The notes below the pieces were generated by a model. That model saw only the letters and a list, made by a program, of their open reading frames with translations. It did not search any database and had not been told where the DNA came from. A program made the position numbers and the translations under genes. From assembly GCA_035527155.1 (NCBI GenBank), contig DATLBB010000269.1, positions 1-6,415 on the forward strand: a DNA stretch of 6,415 nucleotides, in the 5' to 3' direction. Of this stretch, positions 6,224-6,415 are shown one piece after another (position 1 is the stretch's first letter; the number at the start of each line of letters is the position of its first letter). Source of the stretch: CS2-K091 sp035527155. Its GTDB lineage: Bacteria; Planctomycetota; Phycisphaerae; Sedimentisphaerales; Anaerobacaceae.

Positions 6224-6415
6224 TTACACCGCCACCTCAACCAAACGAGTGGTTTTATCTTTCAGCAGTTCCTTGACTGTTGCAAGGTATGTCTCTATAG
6301 CGTCCTTTATATTTTCGAGCGCCTCTTCTTCAGTTGCACCCTGGGACCAGCATCCAGGCAACCCGGGACACCAGACGGCATAACCTTCGTCAGTCTTCTC
6401 AAGTTTAACCATGTA
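6224..6415 (-). CDS. hicB: HicB family antitoxin, short form, 5' end probably cut by the window
   Basis: Antitoxin partner of the adjacent HicA. The visible protein carries the HicB core: EKTDEGYAVWCPGLPGCWSQG, then ATEEEALENIKDAIETYLATVKELL, the degenerate RNase-H-like fold that covers the toxin. An ATG at 6412 would give 62 residues. However, HicB proteins normally have several more residues of the first beta strand, and the reading frame stays open to the window edge (one more codon, Tyr), so the true start is probably beyond 6415. The C-terminus ends soon after the core (KDKTTRLVEVAV) with no room for a helix-turn-helix or ribbon-helix-helix domain. This makes it the short HicB type, and DNA binding cannot be assumed. 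The stop is 2 nt before hicA. Confidence 0.88.
   Translation of the reverse strand, partial: YMVKLEKTDEGYAVWCPGLPGCWSQGATEEEALENIKDAIETYLATVKELLKDKTTRLVEVAV

Overview
The window reads as a stretch of chromosome from an anaerobic or facultatively anaerobic bacterium, with every recognisable gene on the minus strand (transcription runs from high to low coordinates). The full-length pyruvate:ferredoxin oxidoreductase indicates low-potential, oxygen-sensitive metabolism. The small NYN-domain protein, with a C-terminal tail resembling those I associate with planctomycete homologues, suggests Planctomycetota (Phycisphaerae-like, perhaps from sediment). That taxonomic guess is an inference of moderate to low confidence.

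Layout in order of transcription: a short HicB antitoxin (6224 to the window edge, start probably cut off); HicA mRNA-interferase toxin (6009-6221), 2 nt after hicB; a small DUF2283 protein (5747-5983), 25 nt after hicA with a strong Shine-Dalgarno; class I dihydroorotase PyrC (4432-5709), 37 nt further; and a YacP/Rae1-like NYN-domain putative RNase (3893-4369), 62 nt further. No terminator is visible between these five genes, so they could form one transcript. The 62-nt gap before the NYN gene is almost filled by a heptanucleotide tandem/inverted repeat that can fold into a long hairpin directly ahead of the start codon.

A 222-nt intergenic region (3671-3892) then separates this group from a 1198-residue PFOR gene (74-3670). 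It holds a good sigma70-like promoter candidate, an 18-bp near-palindrome in the predicted leader, and a clear Shine-Dalgarno. The last 73 nt (1-73) downstream of PFOR contain nothing I can identify.

Functionally, PFOR links pyruvate and acetyl-CoA to reduced ferredoxin, and PyrC performs the third step of de novo UMP synthesis. The HicBA pair is a toxin-antitoxin module, with DUF2283 as a possible associated factor. The NYN protein is a second predicted RNA-cleaving enzyme in the same apparent gene string. Most of the window is ordinary core metabolism. The points most worth a second look are the repeat hairpin at the NYN start, the hicB-hicA-DUF2283 trio joined to pyrC, a CX4CX2C insertion in PFOR, and the palindrome in the PFOR leader.
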